A DNA stretch of 48,914 nucleotides. It comes from Rhodospirillaceae bacterium UBA4468 (GTDB lineage Bacteria > Pseudomonadota > Alphaproteobacteria > Rhodospirillales > Casp-alpha2). The position numbers and the translations under genes were made by a program. Below, one piece after another: positions 18,324 through 26,923 of this stretch. Numbering within the stretch: the stretch's first letter is position 1; every line of letters begins with the position of its first letter. The notes beneath the pieces were generated by a model that searched no databases, was not told where the DNA came from, and was given only the letters and a program-made list of their open reading frames with translations. The DNA lies in the NCBI GenBank assembly GCA_002389385.1, contig DGOK01000030.1, positions 1-48,914 of the forward strand, read 5' to 3'.

Positions 18324-18500
18324 ATGGTTGATTTAATAATCAATACCGATGAACTCTTAATGGGTGTGTTTATTATATTTTATCTATTAAGGTTTGTGCT
18401 GCGACCACTTTTAGATAAAAACCGCATTCCTTATATACTAAAACGCGATACCAAGACCATGACCGCTGTGCATCGTGCGTTAACCAAAATAGTATTATAG
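18324..18500 (+). CDS. Possible small membrane protein (58 aa)
   Basis: A short frame begins at ATG 18324 (MVDLIINTDELLMG) and holds one hydrophobic helix (VFIIFYLLRFVLRPLL) with a basic tail ending VHRALTKIVL. No convincing ribosome site precedes the ATG, and I do not recognise a family. It lies between transaldolase (divergent) and the Nmad2-like gene, starting an AT-rich stretch. It could be real, or chance coding in a low-GC intergenic region. Confidence 0.35.
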   Translation: MVDLIINTDELLMGVFIIFYLLRFVLRPLLDKNRIPYILKRDTKTMTAVHRALTKIVL

Positions 18501-18510
18501 ATGTGGATAC

Positions 18511-19181
18511 ATGACTGATACAAAAAAATTACGACTTTTCTCTTATAAGCTTACTCACGATTCTGGATTTGCACCGAATCCGTTTCATGACGTTTTAACA
18601 TTAGCTACATGTAAACCTGGAATGCGTAGGACGAAAAACTTGGGGATTGGGTCGCTGGGTTTTCATCATTGTCGCTATCTCAAAGTGCACGACGTGTTGG
18701 TGTTAAAATCGATCGGGATGCTCTAATTTATTTCGGACAAATCAGCGAAATCAAAACACTTGGCAGTTATTATGACGATCCACAATTCAGCAAGAAAATT
18801 CCACCAGCTGGATGTACAAGTAACTCAGTTGAGTGTGCAGGCGACAATATTTACCGAGCCACCTCTGATGATTATGGAAACCTTAGTGCATATGAGCAAA
18901 TGTCTTTTCTACATCATGGCTGCGATCTCAAGAACAATGATCTGAGCGGTAAGAATGCTCTAATATTTGGTGAGTTTTTTCTAGGACGAGCCGGTATTAT
19001 CCTGCCTCCTAACCTAAACATCTCACGACCTAAAGGCCCCTCACAATTCGGTTACAAAACCAAGAATTCAAAAGAAATTGAAAAACTTATAAACTGGATA
19101 CGCCGGGAATACCCGAATGGAGGACAGATAGGCTTACCTTGTCTGTTCGAAGATGATTTCTCATGCGGCGGATGCTCATGA
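18511..19181 (+). pseudogene. Nmad2-like nucleotide-modification-associated protein, frameshifted
   Basis: The first frame (from ATG 18511) gives RLFSYKLTHDSGFAPNPF and LTLATCKPGMRRTK. The -1 frame then continues with GDWVAGFSSLSLSQSARRVG, YFGQISEIKTLGSYYDDPQF and GDNIYR, to 19181. Joined, the roughly 223-residue protein matches what I know of Nucleotide modification associated domain 2. Those proteins occur with DNA hypermodification and conflict systems. The switch is at a five-A run (18634-18638). A sixth A would restore T-K-K-L-G-D-W, and a -1 ribosomal slip on AAA-AAC would give T-K-N-L-G-D-W. The start of the second frame has no ribosome site. Composition is AT-rich compared with its neighbours, which suggests transfer. 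No modification enzyme or restriction gene is adjacent. Confidence 0.65.
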
Positions 19182-19207
19182 GAATTATTTTATTGATAGT
19201 AATGTGC

Positions 19208-19519
19208 CTAGTTCGACTTTGGGGCAGGTTCCCAAGGCTGTGCGGGGCAGTCTGAGCTGTCGAAGCCTGAATACAGGCTTCTGACGGCACAGCTAAAACG
19301 ATCGCCATCTTCACTGGTGGCCAGGAATGCAAACACACCCAACCAGACAAATAGAGTGACCGTGATGATGGTCTTGAATGCCGATGAAACTTTATCTTTT
19401 TCCAGGAATGTTTTGAGACGTGCGCGGTTTTTCGCAAACGTCTCCATGACCCACACAATCATACGGAAAGGTTGACGCAGGTAAGCGATCAGCCACTTTT
19501 TGTATTTTTCTTTGTTCAT
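19208..19519 (-). CDS. Small membrane protein, hypothetical (103 aa)
   Basis: This short protein has a basic amphipathic N-terminus (NKEKYKKWLIAYLRQPF, KNRARLKTFLEKDK) and one membrane helix (IITVTLFVWLGVFAFLA). A short C-terminal tail contains two cysteines (FSCAVRS and SSDCPAQP). I do not recognise a family. ATG 19519 lacks a strong ribosome site. It converges on the Nmad2-like gene with 26 bases between the stops. Protein-like composition and charge pattern support it moderately. Confidence 0.55.
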   Translation of the reverse strand: MNKEKYKKWLIAYLRQPFRMIVWVMETFAKNRARLKTFLEKDKVSSAFKTIITVTLFVWLGVFAFLATSEDGDRFSCAVRSLYSGFDSSDCPAQPWEPAPKSN

Positions 19520-19614
19520 GATCGATCAAATGGCAATGGAGAAGCGCGCCCTGTGATAAGGTACGATGTATAAAAGCTTAGGCTTCACACATTTTAAAGG
19601 AACAGGAATTTCTG

Positions 19615-19791
19615 TTAGCTATCTTCGACATCTTTATCACTGCGAAGTTCTTCGTACACGCCATATATGGCCAGCGCGCTTACAATCACCACAATAACCG
19701 CAAAAGGCATTTGACCGATGGATTTTGCCAGTCCGCCTACAAACAGTAAGAAAATTCCAAGCCCAAGTATGGCTGTTATTTTTTTATCCAT
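19615..19791 (-). CDS. Small two-helix membrane protein (58 aa)
   Basis: A 58-residue frame starts at ATG 19791 (MDKKITAILGLGIFLLFVGG) and ends in EELRSDKDVEDS. It has two hydrophobic helices (ITAILGLGIFLLFVGGLA and FAVIVVIVSALAIYGVY) and an acidic tail, so it is probably an inner-membrane protein. AAGGTGG lies upstream at good spacing. It falls below common ORF length cut-offs and is easily missed. It stands between the 103-residue membrane protein and the second amidase, on the same strand as both. The function is unknown. Confidence 0.6.
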   Translation of the reverse strand: MDKKITAILGLGIFLLFVGGLAKSIGQMPFAVIVVIVSALAIYGVYEELRSDKDVEDS

Positions 19792-19849
19792 TGGTTTCCA
19801 CCTTTTCCTTTAAATCACTATGCCATATGCGGCGTAATGTATCGCTATT

Positions 19850-21190
19850 TCATTCACTATCAGCGTTCTGAACTTGCTGGGTCAGCCACTGTGCTGTTCG
19901 CAGCAATTGCGCGTCACCGCCCTTTTTACCGATCAGTTGAACGCCTAGCGGCATTCCCGCTTCGCCGTTCATCAAAGGCAAGGTCACAGCGGGCAGACCA
20001 GTAAACGTCCACAACGTGCAAAATGCAGGACTACCCGTGCTTTCTAAACCAACAGGCGCTTCGCCCGGTGTCGCAGGGGTCAGAATGGCATCATATTTAT
20101 TGAGTGCGTCATCAAGACCCCGCTCAAACTCGACCATACGCTCAAGGCCAATATTGTAATCGACAGCCGAGACTTTGCGCCCACGTTCAATCATTTCCGT
20201 GAGTTGCGAGCTAAACTGATCAGCGGCGCGGACATAATCTCTGGCAAAATTCTTTGCCAAATCCGCTTCTATAATGGTTTGCTGCCAGTCAAAAATCTCG
20301 TTGTAGACTTCAGCCAATTCAACCGTATCAACACGATCTTCGAGAAATTCTGTCAGTTCGTTAAATGCCGCCTTTGTCCCCTCTTCGGCCTGATCCCATG
20401 CCGGCGTTTGCATGAACGCCAGTTTGGGTGGCATCGGCGGCTCTTGGCGTGCGGATTGCAAAAGCCTAGGCGTTGCTTGCGGGCGCGTATAGGTATCTGC
20501 CGCATCAAACCCCATCATGACCTCAGCCATCAATGCTGCGTCATCCAGTGATCTTGCAAAAACGCCCGGCTGATCTAAAGGTGGCGACTGCCTGAGCATG
20601 CCGCTCCTGGAAATCGTTCCAAACGACGGCTTATAGCCGACAACACCACAAAAAGACGCAGGGCGTATGGTTGACCCATTCGTCTGCGTCCCAAGTGCCA
20701 AGGGCACCATCATTGACGCAACGGCAGCGGCAGAACCGCTGGATGACCCACCCGGGGTCCGCGTTGCATCGTGTGGATTGGTTGTCTTACCCGGCGCATA
20801 AACAGCAAATTCGGTGGTGACCGTTTTCCCTAAGATAACAGCCCCCGCTGCCCGCAACTTTGCGACGGCTGTCGCATCCTCCATCGGTGTCCGATCTGCA
20901 TAGATCGGTGAGCCGTACTCGGTCGGGTAATCTGAAGTATCGATGATATCTTTGATACCAATCGGCACACCATTGAGAGGGCCTGTGGTTTTCCCGTCAT
21001 ACCGCAATTGATCCGCAGCACGCGCCTGCGCCATGGCATGATCAGGATCAAGGTGCGTCCACGCCTTAACGGTCGGCTCAAATTCGTCGATCCGCTTTAG
21101 GCATGCCGCGACGAGTTCCTCTGACTTGAGTTCCCCGTCACGTATTGCCCGCGCTGCATCTGCAGCACCAAGGGTGCACGCACTATCCAT
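19850..21190 (-). CDS. Amidase (amidase signature family), TRAP operon-linked
   Basis: This 446-residue amidase is clearly paralogous to the one at 10160-11485. The triad falls at the same positions: Lys80 (GVPIGIKDIID), cis-Ser149 (GGSSSGS) and nucleophile Ser173 (GTQTNGSTIRP). The nucleophile loop has Asn where its paralogue has Gly, so substrate choice may differ. It follows the TRAP large permease by 21 bases on the same strand and is probably the last gene of the dctPQM operon. That suggests it hydrolyses the imported compound or a downstream amide. It is not GatA, as no gatB or gatC is near. Confidence 0.88.
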   Translation of the reverse strand: MDSACTLGAADAARAIRDGELKSEELVAACLKRIDEFEPTVKAWTHLDPDHAMAQARAADQLRYDGKTTGPLNGVPIGIKDIIDTSDYPTEYGSPIYADRTPMEDATAVAKLRAAGAVILGKTVTTEFAVYAPGKTTNPHDATRTPGGSSSGSAAAVASMMVPLALGTQTNGSTIRPASFCGVVGYKPSFGTISRSGMLRQSPPLDQPGVFARSLDDAALMAEVMMGFDAADTYTRPQATPRLLQSARQEPPMPPKLAFMQTPAWDQAEEGTKAAFNELTEFLEDRVDTVELAEVYNEIFDWQQTIIEADLAKNFARDYVRAADQFSSQLTEMIERGRKVSAVDYNIGLERMVEFERGLDDALNKYDAILTPATPGEAPVGLESTGSPAFCTLWTFTGLPAVTLPLMNGEAGMPLGVQLIGKKGGDAQLLRTAQWLTQQVQNADSE

Positions 21191-21211
21191 GATACTTACC
21201 TAACCTTTGGT

Positions 21212-22561
21212 TCAACCTGGGCCAAACAAGACTTCTGGCAACCAAAGCGCCAATCCAGGGAAGTTGTACAACAGGACCATCATGAAGATCACGATCAGGA
21301 GGTACGGCATAATCCCGGCGAAAATGTCCATCAATTGAACATGTGGCGGCGCAACGCCCTTCAGATAATACGCTGCCATCGCCATCGGCGGTGTCAGGAA
21401 TGACGTCTGTAGGTTAAGAGCCACCAACATCGCGAAGAACAACGGGTCAACATTGAAATGATCCAGCAGTGGCAAGAAAATTGGCACGAAAATAATAATT
21501 ATCTCTGTCCATTCGAGCGGCCAACCAAGAAGGAAGATCGTTGCTTGCGCCAGGATCAAGAAGCCAACAGTCCCGACATCAAGATGCAAAAACCAATCTT
21601 TGATAATGTCGTGTCCACCCAGATACGAGAATACTGCAGCAAACGTCCATGAACCCACAAACAACCAACATACCATCGCTGATGTCTTCGCCGTCAGATA
21701 AACAGCCTCTTTAAGGCGCGTCCACGTTAATGAGCGATACAGGACAGCCAACACAAGGCCACCCGCGGCACCAACGGCCGCAGCCTCAGCAGGTGTCGCA
21801 AACCCCATCAGGATCGCACCCAACACAGACGTGATAAGAACAGCCAACGGTAAAAATGACGTCACGAGCTCATAGAGGATCGTGCTCATCTTGATATCGA
21901 CGACTTCTGGTTTAGGTGCCAGCTTAGGATTGATTGACGCCCGCGTGACAACATAAATCATGTAGAAGCCCGCCAACATTAAGCCTGGGATCATCGCCGC
22001 TGCGTAGAGACGTAACGGTGAAATCTGGGCAATAGCCGCATAAACAATCAGCATGATGGATGGTGGGATCAGAATGCCTAAGCAACCACCCGCGCAGATA
22101 ACGCCAGATGCAAACCTCACGTCGTACTTCTTTTCCAACATTGCCGGGAACGCAAGCATGCCCATCAATGTGACCACAGCACCAATGATACCGGTCGCTG
22201 TCGCAAACACGGTACATGTCGCCAATGCAGCAACCGCCATAGAGCCTGGCAAATTCCGCGCGGCAAGCTGGAAGCTGAAGAACAACCTGTTCACGATGTT
22301 GGCACGTTCCACCACGTACCCCATAAATAAGAATAGTGGGACGGCCACCAGTACGTCATTCGACATCACTGAAAACGTGTTAGAGACAAAAAGATCGAAT
22401 ATTCGATTGTCGAATATTGTCTTCATCCGCATGGGATCAAAATACGCGTAATAGCCAAAACCAAGGCCCATAGCGATCAACGTAAATGCAATTGGGAAGC
22501 CCAGAAGCACAACAAAGATGAACAGCCCCAGCATCATAAGGGCGATTTGTGGATCAGTCAT
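21212..22561 (-). CDS. dctM: TRAP transporter large permease DctM
   Basis: This 449-residue membrane protein has about 12 helices, the full length of the DctM family. MTDPQIALMMLGLFIFVVLLG starts the first helix, and GFATPAEAAAVGAAGGLVLA and SFLTPPMAMAAYYLKG are family-typical segments. It forms the transport pathway for sodium-driven uptake of an organic acid or similar solute. The start overlaps the dctQ stop (ATGA). It resembles the partial DctM at 1-699 in outline but has clearly different segments, so this is a separate system. Confidence 0.92.
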   Translation of the reverse strand: MTDPQIALMMLGLFIFVVLLGFPIAFTLIAMGLGFGYYAYFDPMRMKTIFDNRIFDLFVSNTFSVMSNDVLVAVPLFLFMGYVVERANIVNRLFFSFQLAARNLPGSMAVAALATCTVFATATGIIGAVVTLMGMLAFPAMLEKKYDVRFASGVICAGGCLGILIPPSIMLIVYAAIAQISPLRLYAAAMIPGLMLAGFYMIYVVTRASINPKLAPKPEVVDIKMSTILYELVTSFLPLAVLITSVLGAILMGFATPAEAAAVGAAGGLVLAVLYRSLTWTRLKEAVYLTAKTSAMVCWLFVGSWTFAAVFSYLGGHDIIKDWFLHLDVGTVGFLILAQATIFLLGWPLEWTEIIIIFVPIFLPLLDHFNVDPLFFAMLVALNLQTSFLTPPMAMAAYYLKGVAPPHVQLMDIFAGIMPYLLIVIFMMVLLYNFPGLALWLPEVLFGPG

Positions 22562-23151
22562 CGAGATGTCTCCGGCTTAGGATTCGTAAGATCTTCTTTT
22601 TCATGTAAAAGCATCGTCTCAGTTTCCTGAACGTCATGGAGGCGTGCCGGCCAATAGCCGTTCTTCATGCACTGCACACAACGTACGGTTTCAGCGATAC
22701 CTTGTAGCAACACAAGAGTACCCGCTATTGGAATAAGTGTTTTAAAGAAATAAATCTGAATACGCGCGGGGCTGGACCAGCTGACTTCTTTATAGAACCA
22801 AGCATCAGAAGCGTAACCATAACCATAATAAATGAGGCATATAGCCCCTGGCATTAGAAATAAGATGAAGAGAACAAAATCAACGCCTGCCTGCCATTTA
22901 AGCGGCATTAAGCGATAGAGCACGTCACCTCGCACATGCGCATCCTGTGATAATGCATACGCCCCGGCCATCATGAACAAAGCCCCATACATCTGAACAC
23001 TCATATCGAATGCCCAAACGGTCGGACTGTTCAGCGCGTAACGAACAAACACTTCATAACAGGTCGAGAGTGTCAGAATCATAATGCACCAGGCAAAAGT
23101 CTTTCCACACCAAGCACTGAGACTATCGATAAAATACAGGATACGGATCAT
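22558..23151 (-). CDS. dctQ: TRAP transporter small permease DctQ
   Basis: This membrane protein of about 197 residues has four predicted helices, and the second carries FVRYALNSPTVWAFD, a typical DctQ region. A cytoplasmic tail rich in Glu, Lys and Thr follows the last helix. ATG 23151 is preferred over GTG 23157 because GAGG lies 8 bases before the ATG but only 2 before the GTG. The stop overlaps the dctM start (ATGA). A strong hairpin separates it from dctP. Confidence 0.9.
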   Translation of the reverse strand: MIRILYFIDSLSAWCGKTFAWCIMILTLSTCYEVFVRYALNSPTVWAFDMSVQMYGALFMMAGAYALSQDAHVRGDVLYRLMPLKWQAGVDFVLFILFLMPGAICLIYYGYGYASDAWFYKEVSWSSPARIQIYFFKTLIPIAGTLVLLQGIAETVRCVQCMKNGYWPARLHDVQETETMLLHEKEDLTNPKPETSR

Positions 23152-23192
23152 GCCCACTACCTCAACTCAAATGGAATAAAATTCACGGGAAA

Positions 23193-23217
23193 GGCGGTGC
23201 CTGAAATTGGCACCGCC
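23193..23217 (-). promoter_or_regulatory. Intercistronic hairpin between dctP and dctQ
   Basis: A perfect 9-base stem, GGCGGTGCC (23193-23201) and GGCACCGCC (23209-23217), has a 7-base loop and no T-tract after it. It sits just after the dctP stop. Such structures often protect the upstream message, so the binding protein is made in excess of the membrane subunits. Partial termination is the alternative. Confidence 0.6.
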
Positions 23218-23238
23218 CCCGTATGCAACAAATGTGTT

Positions 23239-24360
23239 TTAGAGCTTACCGAAGTAATGCTCGTATGCACCGCGGTAATCAGGTGCATTGTTGAGCGAGT
23301 AAGCACCGTGGCGCTTTGCCCAAGCCATTTGTGAATCGATGACTTTCTTGAAGAATGGGTCTTCATTGCTGATCCGTGCAACAACTTTGTCCCAAGCAAC
23401 AAGCTGGTCTTTCATCACTGAATCAGGTGTTCGGTGAACGTTCACACCATGCTTCGTTTTGAGGTCAACCAGAGAGTTAGAATAACGTTCCATAGCTTTC
23501 CATGCCATGTCTGAAGACGCTGCTTCAGCAGCATATTCAAGGATAGAACGCTGCTCTTCAGCAAGGTTTTCATAGAGTGTCTTGTTGAAGATAACTTCAA
23601 AGCACTCTTGTGACTGGTGGAATGAACCCAAGTGATAATGCTTGGAAACATCCTGCATACCGAAGTCGCTATCAGATGTTGGGTTGTTGAATTCAGCAGC
23701 GTCGATAAGGCCTGACTTCATCGCAGGCTGAATTTCACCACCTGGAAGCTGAACAACAGACATACCCATTTCTTGTAGAACGTCTGCAGCAAGACCAACG
23801 GTACGATATTTAAGACCCTTCATCTGTGATGAATCTTTGATCTCTTCTTTAAACCAACCAAGTGGCTGAGCAGGCATTGGGCCTGTGAAGAAACCAACGA
23901 GATCAAGGCGAAGCTTGTCATGCATGAGTTCGTAGTAGAGGTCCTTACCACCACCATACTGAATCCAACCCATCATTTCGTTCGCGCTCCAGCCGAAGCA
24001 AGGGCCAGTACCGAACAATGATGCGACAGGTGACTTAGAATACCAGTACGCAGTAACCATGTGCGCACCATCTAGCACACCCTTGTGCACAGCAGTTTGC
24101 ATTTCAGCTGTCTTAACAACAGCGCCAACACCCAACAGATCGATTTTCATCGCGCCGCCGGACATTTTGTTAACACGGTTCACATAATCTTGAGCCATCT
24201 CAAGGAAGATGCCGCCGCCCCAAGCCGCTTGGACTTTAAGGGTGGTTGCCGCCTTGGCGATATGCGGTGCTACAACAGTAGCTGCCGCTGCGCCCGTTGC
24301 TGCAAGGGCTGAGCCCTTGAGGAACTTACGACGCGTAACAGTTTCAGTTTTCTTGGACAT
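23239..24360 (-). CDS. dctP: TRAP solute-binding protein DctP with Tat signal
   Basis: This 373-residue periplasmic receptor has a twin-arginine signal: Arg10-Arg11 in RRKFLKG followed by a hydrophobic, alanine-rich segment ending IAKAA. The mature part contains VQAAWGGGIFLEMAQDYVNRV and AVVKTAEMQTAVHKGVLDGAH. GEIQPAMKSGLIDAAEFNNP carries the family arginine-replacement region for acid binding. It is of the DctP type used for keto acids or mannitol-like solutes; the ligand is not predictable here. ATG 24360 has GGGAGAC upstream. Export of the folded protein through Tat is known for some TRAP receptors. Confidence 0.92.
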   Translation of the reverse strand: MSKKTETVTRRKFLKGSALAATGAAAATVVAPHIAKAATTLKVQAAWGGGIFLEMAQDYVNRVNKMSGGAMKIDLLGVGAVVKTAEMQTAVHKGVLDGAHMVTAYWYSKSPVASLFGTGPCFGWSANEMMGWIQYGGGKDLYYELMHDKLRLDLVGFFTGPMPAQPLGWFKEEIKDSSQMKGLKYRTVGLAADVLQEMGMSVVQLPGGEIQPAMKSGLIDAAEFNNPTSDSDFGMQDVSKHYHLGSFHQSQECFEVIFNKTLYENLAEEQRSILEYAAEAASSDMAWKAMERYSNSLVDLKTKHGVNVHRTPDSVMKDQLVAWDKVVARISNEDPFFKKVIDSQMAWAKRHGAYSLNNAPDYRGAYEHYFGKL

Positions 24361-24537
24361 TAATTGTCTCCCAAAGTTTCATTCGACCCTAAGTGGCATG
24401 CAATAATATGACACGCGCTTAGGCTGTTTTACGAAGAACCAAACTAGATCGGTTCTCCCTGTTTAAGGTCTATTCTCAAGCCTATTTTAATGCAGGCGTT
24501 CAAAGGGGACCCAACCCATTTTTCAGTTACCACTCGG

Positions 24538-24566
24538 GTATCTGAAATTCTTTTTTTAAATGTCAA
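24538..24566 (-). promoter_or_regulatory. Candidate promoter of the dctPQM-amidase operon
   Basis: On the minus strand a perfect TTGACA (-35, 24561-24566) is followed after 17 bases by AGATAC (24538-24543), a weak -10. It lies about 180 bases ahead of dctP. The rest of the 258-base gap between dctP and the dehydrogenase gene holds no convincing gene. Confidence 0.35.
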
Positions 24567-24618
24567 GGTACCTCCATGACATCCAGTCGTCAACGCAAAC
24601 TCATTCAAAGCATATACG

Positions 24619-25587
24619 CTAAGCGACGCGATCACCGGGCTCTTTACCCGCAAATATAGCGTCGAGATTATCTAATGCACGGTAGCCCATACCCACACGG
24701 GTTTCTTTCGTCGCACTCCCGATGTGCGGCAATAAAAACACATTGTCGAGTTCACGATATCCCGGATGAATATTGCTTGGTTCACCGTTAAATACATCAA
24801 GTCCTACAGCAAAGATCTTGCCTGATTTCAACGCATTAATAAGTGCATCGTCATCAACAACACCGCCACGGCTGGTATTTATGACAACAGCACCATCAGG
24901 CAACAGCGCGATACGTTCAGCGTTCAACAATCCCTTGGTCTCAGCTGTCGCTGGACAATGGATCGACAAGACGTCCGCGCTCGCAAGGAGACTGTCGACG
25001 TTGTCATGGAAAGTGGCGCCTGCTTCGAGATCGCCTGATAAACGACTGCGGTTATAATAATGAATATCCATGTCGAAACCACGTGCTCGTGCAGCGGTCA
25101 CACGACCAACACGACCCATACCAATGACGCCGAAACGCTTTCCGGTAACCTGGGTACCAACCATGAATGATGGGCTCCAGTCTCTCCACGCCTGAGCACG
25201 GACCATACGGTCACCTTCTGATCCACGGCGAGCGGCGCCAAGCATCAATAAAATAGCCGTTTCAGCTGTGGCGTCTGAAAGTACATCAGGCGTATTGGTG
25301 ACGATAATGCCACGTGCCTTCGCCGCCTCAATATCAACGTGATCGTAGCCGACCGAGAAATTAGCAATCGCCTTTACCCGATCTGACAACTTCCCAATGA
25401 CATCAGCACTTAAATGCTCAGAATGACATGGCAAGATCGCATCCACTTGTGCTGACAGTTCAATCAACTGTTCTGACGTGTAAAGCGTATCATCAGTATT
25501 AAGGATGGCGTTATAATCACGCGCGAGTCGGGCTTCGACCGCTGGTGGGAGCTTGCGCCCTACTAAAATTGTTGGTTTATCTGACAT
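24619..25587 (-). CDS. D-2-hydroxyacid dehydrogenase (glyoxylate/hydroxypyruvate reductase type)
   Basis: This 322-residue NAD(P)-dependent oxidoreductase has the nucleotide loop GVIGMGRVGR near residue 155. The catalytic arginine is in NTSRGGVVDDDAL, the glutamate in DVFNGEPSN and the histidine in LLPHIGSATKETR. Members reduce glyoxylate or hydroxypyruvate, or oxidise D-glycerate or D-lactate. The sequence is nearest the glycerate/glyoxylate group rather than SerA, since it has no C-terminal regulatory domain. It is transcribed in the same direction as the TRAP operon, which begins about 260 bases downstream, so it may act on the same carbon source, but it has its own leader. ATG 25587 has AGGA just ahead. 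Confidence 0.88.
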   Translation of the reverse strand: MSDKPTILVGRKLPPAVEARLARDYNAILNTDDTLYTSEQLIELSAQVDAILPCHSEHLSADVIGKLSDRVKAIANFSVGYDHVDIEAAKARGIIVTNTPDVLSDATAETAILLMLGAARRGSEGDRMVRAQAWRDWSPSFMVGTQVTGKRFGVIGMGRVGRVTAARARGFDMDIHYYNRSRLSGDLEAGATFHDNVDSLLASADVLSIHCPATAETKGLLNAERIALLPDGAVVINTSRGGVVDDDALINALKSGKIFAVGLDVFNGEPSNIHPGYRELDNVFLLPHIGSATKETRVGMGYRALDNLDAIFAGKEPGDRVA

Positions 25588-25777
25588 TTCCTACCCCGGC
25601 ATTTTTCGATCATAAGCTTTAAGCCTCGTCGAATGAACTCGACATTCGCATACTCATAGAACTTTAATTACCGCCAATTATGCAACTCTTTAGTGAACAA
25701 ATGGCACAAAAGAAGCGCTTCCTGAATTCAAGGCACAAACCTTTAATCTCTTTCAAGGATCAATACGATAGAGGTTG

Positions 25778-26923
25778 TTAAGTTCCCTCGGCTTCACCAC
25801 GTCGTCCGACAGGCACGTCACGATAAACGCCAACGCCAATCACAAGCCCAAAGCCAATCATCAACGTCAGCATGACAGTGCCACCATAACTGACAAGCGG
25901 CAGAGGTACGCCGACGACGGGAATAAGACCGGTCACCATTGCAATGTTGATAAACACATAGAAGAAGAACGTCGATGTGATACCGCTAGCAACCAACCGG
26001 CCGAATTGATTCCGTGAACGTGCCGCAATAATCATCCCGTAAGTCAGGATCAGTGCATAAAGAATGATGAGGGCAAGACCGCCCGCTAATCCGAACTCTT
26101 CCGCAAGCATTGTAAAGATGAAGTCAGTCTGCATCTCAGGCAAAAAGTGCAAGTGACTTTGCGGTCCTTGCATGAACCCCTTGCCCATCAAGCCGCCAGA
26201 ACCCAAAGCTATTTTTGACTGAATAATATGATATCCGGCACCCAAAGGATCTGTCTCAGGGTTGAGGAACGTGAGAACCCGCTTCTTTTGGTACTCATGT
26301 AAGAATTGCCAGGCAATCGGCGCAGCGGCCAAGCCTGCAATACCCACGACAACAAACTTCCATAATCGTACCCCCGCAAGGAACAATACGACGGCACCCG
26401 TCAAGGCGACCATGATCGCGGTGCCAAGATCAGGTTGGCGCAATATAAGAACTGTCGGCGCTACGGTTAACATGATCGGCACAAACAGTCGGGAAATACG
26501 TCCTATATCCTCGATTGCGCTCGCGTTGTAATAACGTGCTAAAGCCAAAATCAGGAAAATCTTCATCAATTCTGATGGCTGAATATTTACAAAACCCAGT
26601 GAAATCCAACGCTGCGCGCCCATACCAACATGGCCTGCGACTTCAACGGCGACAAGCAATGCCAAAGCCAGGAAATAGAGCGCATAAGCATACCTCAACC
26701 AAATCCTGATATTGATTGTCGCGACAACAATCATGATGCCGAACGCAACACCAAACCGGACGATCTGTCGTTTTGCCCACGGATCTATATTGCCGCCCGC
26801 GGCCGAGAACAACATCGCAAAGCCGACACCGGCAACCATCACAATCAAGATAACCAACAGCCAATTAATCGAGATCAGCTTGTGGCCCAAAGTGAGCTCA
26901 GGTGTACTAAGGCCAGATCGCAT
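25778..26923 (-). CDS. rodA: Peptidoglycan glycosyltransferase RodA (MrdB)
   Basis: This 381-residue SEDS-family membrane protein has about ten helices. It polymerises glycan strands from lipid II during side-wall growth, paired with PBP2. VEVAGHVGMGAQRWISLGFVNIQPSE and RQPDLGTAIM are diagnostic, and LVSYGGTVMLTLMIGFGLV is in the last part. The start overlaps the mrdA stop (TAATG), as expected for two enzymes that work as a complex. It is the last gene of the mre-mrd operon. Confidence 0.95.
   Translation of the reverse strand: MRSGLSTPELTLGHKLISINWLLVILIVMVAGVGFAMLFSAAGGNIDPWAKRQIVRFGVAFGIMIVVATINIRIWLRYAYALYFLALALLVAVEVAGHVGMGAQRWISLGFVNIQPSELMKIFLILALARYYNASAIEDIGRISRLFVPIMLTVAPTVLILRQPDLGTAIMVALTGAVVLFLAGVRLWKFVVVGIAGLAAAPIAWQFLHEYQKKRVLTFLNPETDPLGAGYHIIQSKIALGSGGLMGKGFMQGPQSHLHFLPEMQTDFIFTMLAEEFGLAGGLALIILYALILTYGMIIAARSRNQFGRLVASGITSTFFFYVFINIAMVTGLIPVVGVPLPLVSYGGTVMLTLMIGFGLVIGVGVYRDVPVGRRGEAEGT

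Noticed and set aside
18634..18639. Canonical A-AAA-AAC slippery heptamer in the Nmad2-like gene
   Set aside because: Only five A residues are present and the preceding base is G, so the classical heptamer is incomplete. Loss of an A is the simpler explanation, though slippage is kept as an alternative.
24444..24653. 69-codon minus-strand frame between the dehydrogenase gene and dctP
   Set aside because: It overlaps the dehydrogenase end and the likely dctP promoter, lacks a ribosome site, and shows no domain-like pattern.
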